A stretch of 32,024 nucleotides of DNA from Tenericutes bacterium RIFOXYA12_FULL_35_10 (GCA_001830045.1 MIDA01000084.1:1-32024), one strand, 5' to 3'. Shown: positions 8,233 to 15,960, numbered from the stretch's first letter. Notes: generated from the sequence alone by a model not told the origin. Made by a program: numbers and translations.

Positions 8233-9228
8233 TTGAAGATAGGTATTATTGGCGGTGGTGCATGGGGATGCACACTCGGACAAGTCTTAATTGATAATGG
8301 TCATGAAGTATTAATCTATGATGTTAATTCTAAAGCGGTTGATGAGATCAACAGACATCATCATCCCTTTTTTGGTAACGATTTACCTTTAAGTTTGAAA
8401 GCAACAACTTCGATAGATGAACTGATTTTATTTAGTCATTATTTTATTTTATCCGTACCAACCAAAGTGATTCGTCCTGTGTTAAAACAGATGAATCCGA
8501 TATTAGTAGAACCTTCTGTTTTCATTAACGTCTCTAAAGGGATTGAACCAGAAAGTTTAAAACGTGTATCTGAAATTGTAGAAGAAGAAATTAGTGAGAC
8601 TAAACTTAAAGGGTTTGTTGTATTAACAGGTCCTTCACACGCTGAAGAAGTGATTTTAAGAAAGTTAACACTTTTAGTTTCATCATCTAAAGATATGGAG
8701 CTCGCAAAAGAGATTCAATCCATTTTTTCAAACGAGAAATATTTACGCATCTACACCTCAACCGATCTCATCGGTGCTGAAGTGGGTGGTGCGGTTAAAA
8801 ATGCGATTGCAGTGATCAGTGGTGCATGCACCGGTTTAGGTTTAGGTGAAAATGCGAGAGCTGCAGTTATAACACGTGGTATCGTTGAAATCGTCAGAGT
8901 GGTTGAAATCATGGGCGGTAAGAAAGAAACTGCGTTTGGTTTAACAGGTATTGGTGACTTGATTGTGACTGCATCTTCTGAAAATTCACGTAACTTTAAA
9001 GCGGGTCGAAAGATTGGCTTAGGCATGAAGCTAGATGAAGTCTATCAAAGCGAAGCACAAACCATTGAAGGTATTCGCACCATTGAAGCAATGCATAAAC
9101 TTTCTTTAGATCACGGTATTGAACTACCGATGATCAATATGGCTTACCGTATTATCTTTGAAGGTATGCCCGTTGAAGAAGGACTTGAAAGACTCCTTTC
9201 AAGAGATTTAAAGAGTGAAGACTTTTAA
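8233..9228 (+). CDS. gpsA: Glycerol-3-phosphate dehydrogenase [NAD(P)+]
   Basis: The enzyme reduces dihydroxyacetone phosphate to sn-glycerol-3-phosphate, the backbone for phospholipids. The N-terminal dinucleotide loop is GIIGGGAWG (residues 4-12), the motif around Thr-Gly-Pro-Ser-His is at about 135-139, and the catalytic Lys lies in GGAVKNAIA (about 184-192). Length is 331 residues, normal. The start is TTG at 8233: the only nearby ATG (8228) runs into a stop after one codon, the dinucleotide fold begins at once after the TTG, and AGAAGG lies upstream inside the end of der. A strong terminator follows. Confidence 0.95.
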   Translation: MKIGIIGGGAWGCTLGQVLIDNGHEVLIYDVNSKAVDEINRHHHPFFGNDLPLSLKATTSIDELILFSHYFILSVPTKVIRPVLKQMNPILVEPSVFINVSKGIEPESLKRVSEIVEEEISETKLKGFVVLTGPSHAEEVILRKLTLLVSSSKDMELAKEIQSIFSNEKYLRIYTSTDLIGAEVGGAVKNAIAVISGACTGLGLGENARAAVITRGIVEIVRVVEIMGGKKETAFGLTGIGDLIVTASSENSRNFKAGRKIGLGMKLDEVYQSEAQTIEGIRTIEAMHKLSLDHGIELPMINMAYRIIFEGMPVEEGLERLLSRDLKSEDF

Positions 9229-9229
9229 G

Positions 9230-9257
9230 ACCAAGGCTTTTTGTCCTTGGTTTTTTT
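9230..9257 (+). terminator. Rho-independent terminator after gpsA
   Basis: ACCAAGG (9230-9236) pairs with CCTTGGT (9245-9251) over an eight-base loop, followed by a run of T to 9257. It closes the rluB-gpsA block. The GNAT gene begins 16 bases later without a visible promoter, so some read-through is likely. Confidence 0.9.
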
Positions 9258-9272
9258 ATAGGAGAGAACAAC

Positions 9273-9722
9273 ATGATTAAAAAATTATCATTTGAAGATG
9301 TAGAAGAAGTCAAAAATCTTTTCTTAAGTGTATTTTCAAACCCACCATGGAATGATGTGTGGGTATCAGATGAATATCTTACGCTCTATTTGAAAGACTT
9401 AATGGATCAACAAAATTCCATGTCTTTAGGTTTTGTTGTTGATAAAAAACTCATTGGACTGTCGTTGGGTTACACATTTCATTGGTGGCAGGGAAAAGAT
9501 TATTTTATCAAAGAGTTTTGTATTAAAACAGATGAACAAGGAAAAGGTCTAGGATCGATGTTTTTAAACGAAATTGAAAGTTATTTACTAGATCAAGGAG
9601 TAGAAGCTATGTATCTTATGACAGAAAAAGAGATACCCGCATTTAATTTCTATCACAAAAATGGATTTAAGCTTTTAAAAGATAGTGTGATGTTTGCTAA
9701 AAATATTGTAGATAATAAGTAG
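9273..9722 (+). CDS. GNAT-family N-acetyltransferase
   Basis: This 149-residue protein has the GNAT fold: a first strand and helix (about 1-17), a central strand pair with LIGLSLGYTFHWWQG, and the acetyl-CoA pyrophosphate loop EQGKGLGS at about residues 89-96, which is the canonical Q/RxxGxG/A signature. The end NFYHKNGFKLL (about 125-135) is the standard GNAT C-terminus. The substrate cannot be told from the sequence. GGAG at 9262-9265 sets the ATG at 9273. It sits with a second GNAT gene in the interval between gpsA and hup, which are close together in many Firmicutes, so both look like an insertion into a conserved block. Confidence 0.87.
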   Translation: MIKKLSFEDVEEVKNLFLSVFSNPPWNDVWVSDEYLTLYLKDLMDQQNSMSLGFVVDKKLIGLSLGYTFHWWQGKDYFIKEFCIKTDEQGKGLGSMFLNEIESYLLDQGVEAMYLMTEKEIPAFNFYHKNGFKLLKDSVMFAKNIVDNK

Positions 9723-9726
9723 GTAT

Positions 9727-10296
9727 ATGATGAAAATTCACATTAATAGACTTAATCAAGAAACACTTAAAGATGCGGTCCACCTCAAAGTTATTTCCTG
9801 GCAAGAAGAGCTCAATGGAAAAGTCAAAGATGAACTTGATGAAAAATCAGTTTATCAGGAGATGTTACACTGGATGTTAACTGAAGAAGTGGATCATGAT
9901 AAACGAATCTTACTTGGTGCGTTCGATCATGATAAGGTTATTGGTGCTATTTTTTTAAGTTATGCAGATAAAGTTTTTGGTGAATCAGCACTTGAATTGA
10001 ATGGTTTATGGGTAGATCAACATTATCGTGGTATGTATTTATCACTTAGGTTAATGAAAGAAGGATTTACGTATTACCAAGAAGATCATGTGGATAAATT
10101 AATTGTTTATACCCATCGATTTGCTCCATCAAGATCTTTTTATTTAAACTTGGGTGGACAGATTATCAAATCGGAAACACAGTTAAATGGTCAGTTGATC
10201 ATTGATATTTTCTCATTTGATCTTGAAGTACTCACACAAAAACTTGAAAATAAATTGAAAAGAATAAAAACTTTAAATCAAACAGTGCTAAAATAA
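9727..10296 (+). CDS. GNAT-family N-acetyltransferase, divergent
   Basis: Fold and order of motifs are those of a GNAT enzyme: ILLGAFDHDKVIGAIFLSY, then LELNGLWVDQHYRGMYLSLRL's strand and helix, and RSFYLNLGG near residues 135-143. The acetyl-CoA loop, HYRGMYLS, lacks the second Gly of the consensus, so activity or cofactor binding may be altered. The last 30 residues (after about 160) are a Lys-rich helical tail. Two adjoining ATGs (9727 and 9730) are possible; the one at 9730 is better spaced from AGTAGG, which overlaps the stop of the first GNAT gene. Substrate unknown. Confidence 0.75.
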   Translation: MMKIHINRLNQETLKDAVHLKVISWQEELNGKVKDELDEKSVYQEMLHWMLTEEVDHDKRILLGAFDHDKVIGAIFLSYADKVFGESALELNGLWVDQHYRGMYLSLRLMKEGFTYYQEDHVDKLIVYTHRFAPSRSFYLNLGGQIIKSETQLNGQLIIDIFSFDLEVLTQKLENKLKRIKTLNQTVLK

Positions 10297-10324
10297 AACT
10301 ATAAGACATATGGGGGGGATTTAG

Positions 10325-10816
10325 ATGTCATTTGAAGAGCTACAAAAAACAGATAGCTATAAAAAACTAGGTATAGATGTTGTTGCCTTTTTTGCAATAG
10401 ATTTTTTTGGATTAATCTTTTTATTTGGTGGTATTTACGGGGACTCATTTCTGATTGTCTTTGGTATCATCACCATGGTTTTTAGTTCATGGGGATTATA
10501 CTATTTTGCGAAACAAATGAATGACATCAAGAAATATGCGAAAACATTTAAAAAAGCTGAAGGCAAAGTCGTCAATTTTGAACAAAGTGGTTTGTTTACA
10601 CATTTGGTTGCTGTGTTTGTTGATGATGAGAATGAAGAAAGACGTATGCTTTCAACAGACACATTACGTCGTTATGTCGTTGATGCGTATTTAGAAAAAA
10701 AGTTAGATATCTACTATTCTCCAAAGTTTAAAACAGTCTTGATTTATGATCCAAGTACAGAAGAAGTTTTAACTCAAAAAGAAGAAGAAAAAGAAGACGA
10801 TCCATACGCTTTATAA
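10325..10816 (+). CDS. Small membrane protein with two helices and a cytosolic domain
   Basis: The 163-residue protein has two membrane helices (about residues 18-38 and 42-63) and then a soluble domain of about 95 residues, with GKVVNFEQ and a short acidic tail (EEEKEDD). The layout resembles DUF3592-type proteins, where a beta-rich domain follows the helices, but I do not recognise it firmly. A strong ribosome site, GGGGGGG at about 10312-10318, precedes the ATG at 10325. It lies between the GNAT pair and hup; no terminator is seen after it. Confidence 0.65.
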   Translation: MSFEELQKTDSYKKLGIDVVAFFAIDFFGLIFLFGGIYGDSFLIVFGIITMVFSSWGLYYFAKQMNDIKKYAKTFKKAEGKVVNFEQSGLFTHLVAVFVDDENEERRMLSTDTLRRYVVDAYLEKKLDIYYSPKFKTVLIYDPSTEEVLTQKEEEKEDDPYAL

Positions 10817-10864
10817 GAAGAATAGAACACTAAAAGATAGATCAACCATAAACACATTTCCTTT

Positions 10865-10902
10865 ATAAAGAACACTTTATGAAATAAATTGCTTCATGAA
10901 GC
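10865..10902. promoter_or_regulatory. Two adjacent palindromes upstream of hup
   Basis: ATAAAG-aaca-CTTTAT (10865-10880) is a six-pair dyad and GCTTCATGAAGC (10891-10902) a perfect 12-base palindrome. They lie about 32-70 bases before the hup -35 box, without a T run that would make them terminators. An operator or processing signal is possible; no protein can be named. Confidence 0.35.
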
Positions 10903-10933
10903 CATCCAAATTGAACAAAAGTGGTCAATATGG

Positions 10934-10962
10934 TTGTAATTAGATCTAATTTTTGATACAAT
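10934..10962 (+). promoter_or_regulatory. Promoter of hup
   Basis: TTGTAA (10934-10939), 17 bases, TACAAT (10957-10962), with the extended -10 TG at 10954-10955. AAAGGAGG at 10974-10981 follows, a near-perfect ribosome site fitting a highly expressed gene. Confidence 0.8.
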
Positions 10963-10988
10963 GAAATCACTTTAAAGGAGGATATCAA

Positions 10989-11264
10989 ATGAATAAGACA
11001 GAATTAATCGCAGTCATTGCTAACCGTGCACAGGTTACACAGAAAGTCGCTGAAGATGTATTAGAAGCTTTTACAAGTACTGTTTCTGAAACATTAGGAA
11101 GACGTGGAGAAAAAGTTGTTGTCACAGGGTTTGGTACGTTTGAAGTTAGAAATCGCGTTAAGAGAACAGGTAAGAATCCAAGAACTGGTGAACTCATTAC
11201 AGTTCCTGAACAAAAATCACCCGCTTTCCGCGCAGGTAAGTTATTAAAAGAAGCAGTTAAATAA
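10989..11264 (+). CDS. hup: HU-family DNA-binding protein
   Basis: A 91-residue histone-like protein with the complete HU fold: N-terminal helices (MNKTELIAVIANRAQV), the GFGTFEVRNR segment, the DNA-binding arm R-T-G-K-N-P-R-T-G-E at about residues 57-66, and the C-terminal PAFRAGKLLKEAV. Arg, Lys and the intercalating Pro of the arm are present. HU dimers bend DNA and compact the nucleoid. In B. subtilis the HU gene hbs lies a few genes after der and gpsA; here four other genes lie between. It has its own strong promoter and terminator, so it is a single-gene unit. Confidence 0.97.
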   Translation: MNKTELIAVIANRAQVTQKVAEDVLEAFTSTVSETLGRRGEKVVVTGFGTFEVRNRVKRTGKNPRTGELITVPEQKSPAFRAGKLLKEAVK

Positions 11265-11275
11265 AAAACACTAAA

Positions 11276-11307
11276 AAAGCACTTGAAAAAGTGCTTTCTT
11301 ACTTTTT
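11276..11307 (+). terminator. Rho-independent terminator of hup
   Basis: AAAGCACTT (11276-11284), loop gaaa, AAGTGCTTT (11289-11297): nine perfect pairs, followed by a T-rich tail to 11307. Confidence 0.92.
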
Positions 11308-11344
11308 ATCTTAAAAACACAATGAATAAAGAGGTCACATATAC

Positions 11345-11752
11345 ATGATTATTCCATATCTTACATTTCATGGAAATTGCCAGGAAGCAATTACTTTTTA
11401 TGAAGACGTATTTCGTACAAAATCAGCCATGATTCAATACTATGATGATTATCAACCTGACGATGTTAATCCATTACCAGATCATTTATCTGAATGGATA
11501 CTTCATGCGGAAATGAAGATTAATGATCAGGTAGTTTGGCTAGCTGATGATACGAATGAGATAACGCAAGGTCACCAAGTTAAGTTATCACTTGTTGTGA
11601 AGACTAAGAAAGAAGCACTTGAGATATTTTCTGGTTTAAGTCATGAGGGTATCGTTACTTTACCACCTATTGAAACTTTCTACTCATCATGTCATGCTGC
11701 AGTGATTGATCGATTTGGTATTTCATGGCATATCGTTGCTGAAGAAAAGTAA
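11345..11752 (+). CDS. VOC-family protein, PhnB/YjdN-like
   Basis: This 135-residue protein has the two beta-alpha-beta-beta-beta halves of the vicinal oxygen chelate fold. The opening IIPYLTFHGNCQEAITFYEDVF and the ending DRFGISWHIVAEE are typical for the PhnB/YjdN subgroup (often named 3-demethylubiquinone methyltransferase-like or glyoxalase-like). Members bind a divalent metal, but the substrate is generally unknown and the name does not imply ubiquinone synthesis. AGAGG at about 11330 precedes the ATG at 11345. It stands alone between the hup terminator and the EamA gene. Confidence 0.83.
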   Translation: MIIPYLTFHGNCQEAITFYEDVFRTKSAMIQYYDDYQPDDVNPLPDHLSEWILHAEMKINDQVVWLADDTNEITQGHQVKLSLVVKTKKEALEIFSGLSHEGIVTLPPIETFYSSCHAAVIDRFGISWHIVAEEK

Positions 11753-11790
11753 TTTGATAATGATTTCACTTTTTGGATAAGTTGAATTTA

Positions 11791-11799
11791 TGTTATCAT
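11791..11799 (+). promoter_or_regulatory. Extended -10 promoter of the EamA gene
   Basis: TGTTATCAT, with TATCAT at 11794-11799 and the TGn extension at 11791-11793; TTTTGG at 11771-11776 is a weak -35 at 17 bases. A possible TTG start at 11773 lies upstream of this box and is therefore rejected. Confidence 0.55.
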
Positions 11800-11820
11800 A
11801 ATGAAAGTGAGGTCATGACA

Positions 11821-12696
11821 ATGAAAAAGAAAACATACATCCTTTATGCGATTTTAGCTGCTGTGCTTTATGCTATAAGTACGCCTTTATCAAAACTACT
11901 TTTAAATGAATTATCCCCAACCATGATTGCAGGTCTTTTATATATGGGAGCAGGTCTTGGTATGTCTATCGTTGGTTATATCAGAATGAAGACAACCAAT
12001 CATACCTATAAGAAGTTCACAAAAGATGAACTTCCACATATTTTAGGGATGATCGTTCTGGATATTATTGCACCGATCATGTTGATGATCGGTTTAAAAA
12101 CGAGTTTGCCCGAAAATGTTGCATTACTCAATAACTTTGAGATTGTAGCAACCTCACTTCTTGCAGCATTCATCTTTAAAGAAGTGATTCCAAGAAGATT
12201 AAGATTAGCCATCATTTTTGTGACTTTAGCAAGTATCATCTTAACTGTTGATGATTTAAGTGCATTTACGTTTTCTTTAGGTTCACTTTTTGTTTTACTT
12301 GCAGCAATTTCTTGGGGGTTAGAAAATAATTTAACAAGAAAATTATCAGTCAATGATCCTTTGATGGTTGTTGTAATTAAGGGGATATTCTCGGGCTTAG
12401 GTTCATTAATGATTGCTTTTTTCTTAGGTGAATTTAGTTTAAATGTCACCTACATTTTAATGACACTTGCTTTAGGTTTTGTTGCGTATGGCTTGAGTAT
12501 TTTCTTTTATGTCACTGCACAAAGGGAACTTGGTGCAGCTAAAACAGCAACCTTTTACGCGTTTGCACCCTTTGTTGGTGTATGCTTAAGTTTAATCATT
12601 TTCCAAGATATTCCACAACTCAATTTCTTTATTGCACTCATTTTAATGGGACTTGGTTCTTATTTTGCGTCTACGGAGAAAAGGATTAATGCTTAA
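11821..12696 (+). CDS. EamA/DMT-family transporter
   Basis: The protein, 291 residues, has ten hydrophobic helices in two EamA repeats (about residues 5-140 and 150-285), the drug/metabolite transporter layout of RhaT, YdcZ-like and PecM-like exporters. Typical elements are the AAVLYAISTPLSKLLL opening and the GLENNLTRKLS segment between the halves. The substrate cannot be told. The start at 11821 is spaced eight bases from AGTGAGG (11806-11812); ATG at 11815 is the alternative, and the upstream in-frame TTG at 11773 is excluded by the promoter. Confidence 0.87.
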   Translation: MKKKTYILYAILAAVLYAISTPLSKLLLNELSPTMIAGLLYMGAGLGMSIVGYIRMKTTNHTYKKFTKDELPHILGMIVLDIIAPIMLMIGLKTSLPENVALLNNFEIVATSLLAAFIFKEVIPRRLRLAIIFVTLASIILTVDDLSAFTFSLGSLFVLLAAISWGLENNLTRKLSVNDPLMVVVIKGIFSGLGSLMIAFFLGEFSLNVTYILMTLALGFVAYGLSIFFYVTAQRELGAAKTATFYAFAPFVGVCLSLIIFQDIPQLNFFIALILMGLGSYFASTEKRINA

Positions 12697-12713
12697 TATA
12701 TGTCAAACTTATG

Positions 12714-12737
12714 AAACCTCAGAAATGGGGTTTTTTT
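12714..12737 (+). terminator. Rho-independent terminator of the EamA gene
   Basis: AAACCTC (12714-12720) pairs with GGGGTTT (12727-12733) with one G-T pair, and a run of seven T follows. Confidence 0.85.
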
Positions 12738-12767
12738 GTTTTGAATGAGCACTTCAATACTGACTTG

Positions 12768-12776
12768 TGTTATGAT
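12768..12776 (+). promoter_or_regulatory. Extended -10 promoter of the DUF2207 gene
   Basis: TGTTATGAT: TATGAT at 12771-12776 with TGn before it. No good -35 box at 17 bases. Start codon is at 12809 after a GGGGG ribosome site. Confidence 0.6.
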
Positions 12777-12808
12777 GGTATTAACATAACGAAATGTGGG
12801 GGTAGCAC

Positions 12809-14722
12809 ATGAAAAAAACATTATGGGGTCCAATGTTGATTTATATGTTTATAGGTTTTTCCATTTTCCTTTTTTCATGGATCAATGATTTTGAAGATAT
12901 CGAAATTCATCGCTATGAAGCAGATATCACAGTCAATGATAAAGGTGATATGCACGTTATTGAAACCTTTGAAATGACCTATAAAGGTGATTATAACGTT
13001 AGATTTAGAGATATTGCATATGGTAAATATCCCGAAGGATATCCTTTTACCGAAGGTGAAAGGAATGTCGCATCATTTAATGAAGATGTCGCATCCATTA
13101 AGGTATATCAAAATGATTTAGATATCACCGATCAAGTTGATTTAGGCTATTCCTTTTTAGGCGATTATGATGAACTTGGTGAACGTATCATGTGTCCAAC
13201 GGGTCCTTTTTACTGCGAGTCTTTATTTGCTAACTTGATGCCTGTTGGCGGTCTTTATGGTGATATTCGATTTGTTTATGAATATGAAATCTTAGGTGCC
13301 ATCACTTCCTATAGTGATATCTCTGAACTTAACTGGAGATTATTTGAATATATGGAAGCGGATATTGAGAAGGTTAATATCAATATCACATTACCTCATA
13401 ATTTACATCCTATTTCAAGTTTTCAACTCTATACACATGGCGGCATTTTTAATCAAGGAAAAGTGATAGATAATCAGATTTTTCGTATTGAAGCAGAAAA
13501 TGTCAAAAAAGACGAGTTTGCAGAATTTAGACTTCTCATGCCTAATGATCTCTTTCCAAATTTAGATGAAAGACATCAAGTGATTGCTGATGATTTAAAT
13601 CTTTTATCTCTCCAAGCCTATGAAGAAGACTTAATCAGCCACTTTGAAATGGGTGAAAAGTTAATTCAAATTCCAAAATACGGCGCGTTTGTTGTTATCT
13701 TTTTAATGATGAGTGCAACCATTGGGATGTATATCTTTTATGATAAAGAACATGATATAGATTTTAAACCTTCATTTGATCTTGACCTACCTAGTGAGGA
13801 TACACCTGCAGAAGTTGGTTATCTATACCGTATGCAGAAAGTCATAGATCAAGACATCACAGCAACCCTTCTTGATCTCATCAGGAAGAATGTGATTGGT
13901 CTCGATTTTTACGAAGAAGAGATCAACAGTCCTGACGCGAGCTTTACCTTAACATGGAAAAAAGATCATGATCAAGCTTTAAAGGCACATGAAAAACATC
14001 TTTTATTCTGGTTTTTTGATGTGATTGGTAAAGATGGTATGGTTAAAACAAAAGAAATTGAAGCATACGCAAAAAAGGATTATGAACATGCAAAAGCTTT
14101 TGAAGGCTATGCGAAATCGTTTATGCAAAAGGTTAAACAAGAAGTAAATAAGAGTAAGTATTTTGAGACTTATTCCCGTAAACAAAAGGGGACTATGAGA
14201 CTACCTTTAATTATACCGATGGTTTATGGTTTAACATCTATCATTATTGGTGAAGTCTATCATTATAGTTATCTCATCTATCTTGGCTTATCGTTAGTTT
14301 TAATGTTAGGTTATCTCTTTTATGTTTCAAGCATTAAACGAAGATCAAGAACAGGTCAAGAAGTATTTAATAAATGGGATGCGTTTAAAGAGAATATGCT
14401 TGATATGGAAAAACTTAAAACATCATCCATACCAACAATCTTGGAATGGGAACACTATTTAGTCTACGCAACCACCTTTGACATCGCAGATAAAGTAATG
14501 GAGCAATTTAGCGTGATCATGCCAACGGGTGATAAAGAAGAATCAGTTACTCAATATCAAAGATCGTATATCTTAAGAAGTTATACCTATCACCGCATAT
14601 CTCATGCCTTTTATGATGCGAGAAAAAGTGCGGGAACCGTTATTTCTAAACATCATTCCTCATCAGGAGGTCGTGGTGGATCTTCCTTTGGTGGTGGCGG
14701 TGGTGGAGGAAGAAGTCGCTAA
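12809..14722 (+). CDS. DUF2207-domain membrane protein
   Basis: The 637-residue protein has a signal anchor (about 9-26), an extracytoplasmic DUF2207 domain (about 30-260) that begins in the family way (RYEADITVNDKGDMHVIE), a membrane helix at about 291-312, a cytosolic region, two further helices at about 465-510, and a Gly- and Ser-rich tail (about 618-637, SSFGGGGGGGRSR). This order, including the glycine tail, is that of DUF2207 predicted membrane proteins, widespread in Firmicutes and of unknown function. It has its own promoter and terminator and no evident operon partners. Confidence 0.85.
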   Translation: MKKTLWGPMLIYMFIGFSIFLFSWINDFEDIEIHRYEADITVNDKGDMHVIETFEMTYKGDYNVRFRDIAYGKYPEGYPFTEGERNVASFNEDVASIKVYQNDLDITDQVDLGYSFLGDYDELGERIMCPTGPFYCESLFANLMPVGGLYGDIRFVYEYEILGAITSYSDISELNWRLFEYMEADIEKVNINITLPHNLHPISSFQLYTHGGIFNQGKVIDNQIFRIEAENVKKDEFAEFRLLMPNDLFPNLDERHQVIADDLNLLSLQAYEEDLISHFEMGEKLIQIPKYGAFVVIFLMMSATIGMYIFYDKEHDIDFKPSFDLDLPSEDTPAEVGYLYRMQKVIDQDITATLLDLIRKNVIGLDFYEEEINSPDASFTLTWKKDHDQALKAHEKHLLFWFFDVIGKDGMVKTKEIEAYAKKDYEHAKAFEGYAKSFMQKVKQEVNKSKYFETYSRKQKGTMRLPLIIPMVYGLTSIIIGEVYHYSYLIYLGLSLVLMLGYLFYVSSIKRRSRTGQEVFNKWDAFKENMLDMEKLKTSSIPTILEWEHYLVYATTFDIADKVMEQFSVIMPTGDKEESVTQYQRSYILRSYTYHRISHAFYDARKSAGTVISKHHSSSGGRGGSSFGGGGGGGRSR

Positions 14723-14736
14723 CAATGAAATGGCTG

Positions 14737-14767
14737 AGTCTTTTCGAGATATCGGAAAGACTTTTTT
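14737..14767 (+). terminator. Rho-independent terminator of the DUF2207 gene
   Basis: AGTCTTTTC (14737-14745) pairs with GGAAAGACT (14754-14762) with one G-T pair over an eight-base loop, followed by T to 14767. Confidence 0.85.
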
Positions 14768-14769
14768 CT

Positions 14770-14788
14770 TCACTTATGTAATAAGTGA
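14770..14788. repeat. Second hairpin: TCACTTAT inverted repeat
   Basis: TCACTTAT (14770-14777), loop gta, ATAAGTGA (14781-14788): eight perfect pairs starting three bases after the preceding terminator. No T run follows on the plus strand. On the minus strand a short T-poor tail follows, so a terminator in that direction is doubtful. Confidence 0.6.
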
Positions 14789-14840
14789 GTCTATTTCTTA
14801 CAAAATACTTACCAACCACTTGAAGCCTTTAATAAGCCAT

Positions 14841-14862
14841 TTATCCACAAAACTTGTGGAAA
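14841..14862. promoter_or_regulatory. Inverted DnaA-box pair / hairpin
   Basis: TTATCCACA at 14841-14849 matches the DnaA box consensus perfectly. TGTGGAAAA at 14855-14863 is a second box in opposite orientation with one mismatch. The same bases form a TCCACAA-aac-TTGTGGA stem (14844-14860). It lies four to six bases before a TTGACA hexamer, so DnaA or a hairpin could affect the ankyrin gene promoter. Confidence 0.5.
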
Positions 14863-14866
14863 AAGT

Positions 14867-14894
14867 TTGACAGTTTGCATGTTAAAATGATAGT
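14867..14894 (+). promoter_or_regulatory. Candidate promoter of the cytosolic ankyrin gene
   Basis: A perfect -35 TTGACA (14867-14872) is followed after 16 bases by GATAGT (14889-14894), a four-of-six -10. TAAAAT at 14883-14888 is too close to that -35. The ATG is at 14913. Confidence 0.45.
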
Positions 14895-14912
14895 GTAAGG
14901 TGGTGTTATGAG

Positions 14913-15884
14913 ATGAGTATCTTCATGAAAGCCGCAGAAAACGATCTCGAATTCGTAAAACTCAATATGACCTATATCGATATGGTCGATGATAAAAAAA
15001 GAAGTTTACTTCATTACGCAGTATTAGGAAGCGCAATGGATGTTTTAACGTATTTACTGGATATGGATATTAATATTAATCTAGCAGATGAACATGGTGA
15101 AACCGCACTTTTTGATTGTGCCAGAAAAGCAAAATTAGATATCTCGAAATTACTTATTTCTAAATTTGCATCCGTTAATGTCGAAAATCGCGTTGGAGAA
15201 CTTCCGATTCATCTTGCAGCATTTAAAGGCGATTTGGATATGATTAAACTCTTGATTGAATCTGGCGCATTCTTAAACAAGAAGACACAAGAAGATAAAC
15301 TTCCAGTGCACTACGCGATTGCTGGTGGTAGAGTCGATGTGATTCCTTATTTACTTAAAGAAGGTAAACAAAACTGGTTTTTAAGAGATGCATACGGAAA
15401 TACACTGCTTCATCATGCAGCAAAAACATCGAATGTTCAGATTTTAGATATGCTTTTAAATCAAAACTTAGATCCAAATGCATTAAACTCACAGTTTGAA
15501 TCACCGATTTTCAATGCTGTTCGTTTTGGTACGATTGAAACCATTCGCTTATTGCTTGCAAGTGATGCATATTTAGATATTCATAACAGACGTTTTGAAA
15601 CACCTGTAGATACAGCGATGATTTTTGATAAACAAGATGTCTTAAAATATTTACAAGATTATATGATGTCACCTAAATATGAACGTTTAGTTCAAAAACA
15701 AGCTTTAGCGATTGCAGTCTTAAATAGAGATCATGTTTATTTAAGAAAATTAATCGAAAAAGATACACCAATGAAAAAAGATCGTCTGCAGAAGACCGCA
15801 TTGGATTATGCAAAAGAATATAATTTAGGACTTTGTGTGAGTCTCTTAAGAGATGTAGAAGTCAGTGGTAATGGAGCACAGTAG
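14913..15884 (+). CDS. Cytosolic ankyrin-repeat protein
   Basis: The 323-residue protein has no signal or membrane segment and is made of about eight ankyrin repeats in series; clear ones are LLHYAVLGSAMDVLTYLLD, the repeat with PIHLAAFKGDLDMIKLLI (about 97-114), PVHYAIAGGRVDVIPYLL (about 130-147) and TLLHHAAKTSNVQILDMLL (about 163-181). The C-terminal part (about 250-315) is a more divergent pair of repeats. Such proteins bind partner proteins; no partner can be named. AAGGTGG precedes the ATG at 14913. Upstream lies an unusual cluster of hairpins with a DnaA-box pair. It differs from the anchored ankyrin protein at 2975 in length and location. Confidence 0.85.
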   Translation: MSIFMKAAENDLEFVKLNMTYIDMVDDKKRSLLHYAVLGSAMDVLTYLLDMDININLADEHGETALFDCARKAKLDISKLLISKFASVNVENRVGELPIHLAAFKGDLDMIKLLIESGAFLNKKTQEDKLPVHYAIAGGRVDVIPYLLKEGKQNWFLRDAYGNTLLHHAAKTSNVQILDMLLNQNLDPNALNSQFESPIFNAVRFGTIETIRLLLASDAYLDIHNRRFETPVDTAMIFDKQDVLKYLQDYMMSPKYERLVQKQALAIAVLNRDHVYLRKLIEKDTPMKKDRLQKTALDYAKEYNLGLCVSLLRDVEVSGNGAQ

Positions 15885-15909
15885 CACTCATTCTTGAGTG
15901 CTTTTTTTT
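15883..15909 (+). terminator. Rho-independent terminator overlapping the ankyrin stop
   Basis: AGCACTCA (15883-15890), loop ttct, TGAGTGCT (15895-15902), then T to 15909. The stem starts inside the TAG stop codon (15882-15884). Confidence 0.92.
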
Positions 15910-15910
15910 A

Positions 15911-15939
15911 GTCACAGATTAGATAAGATTTGATAGAAT
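15911..15939 (+). promoter_or_regulatory. Promoter of the ROK-like gene
   Basis: GTCACA (15911-15916), 17 bases, TAGAAT (15934-15939), with the extended TG at 15931-15932. It starts two bases after the preceding terminator. Confidence 0.6.
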
Positions 15940-15960
15940 GAAGAAAAGGAAGTGAGTTTG

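Noticed and set aside
10089-10097. Perfect DnaA box TGTGGATAA inside the second GNAT gene
   Set aside because: It is a single 9-base match within coding sequence with no second box or AT-rich region beside it; one such match by chance is plausible.
11773-11820. TTG start for the EamA transporter
   Set aside because: It lies upstream of the extended -10 box at 11791-11799, and the added residues are polar and unlike the transporter start.
12006-12449. 147-codon open frame on the minus strand
   Set aside because: It lies fully inside the EamA transporter gene, has no ribosome site, and its composition is that of an antisense shadow.
14604-14870. 88-codon open frame overlapping the DUF2207 gene end
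   Set aside because: It is the shifted frame of the Gly-rich tail and runs through a terminator and hairpins; no ribosome site or protein-like pattern.
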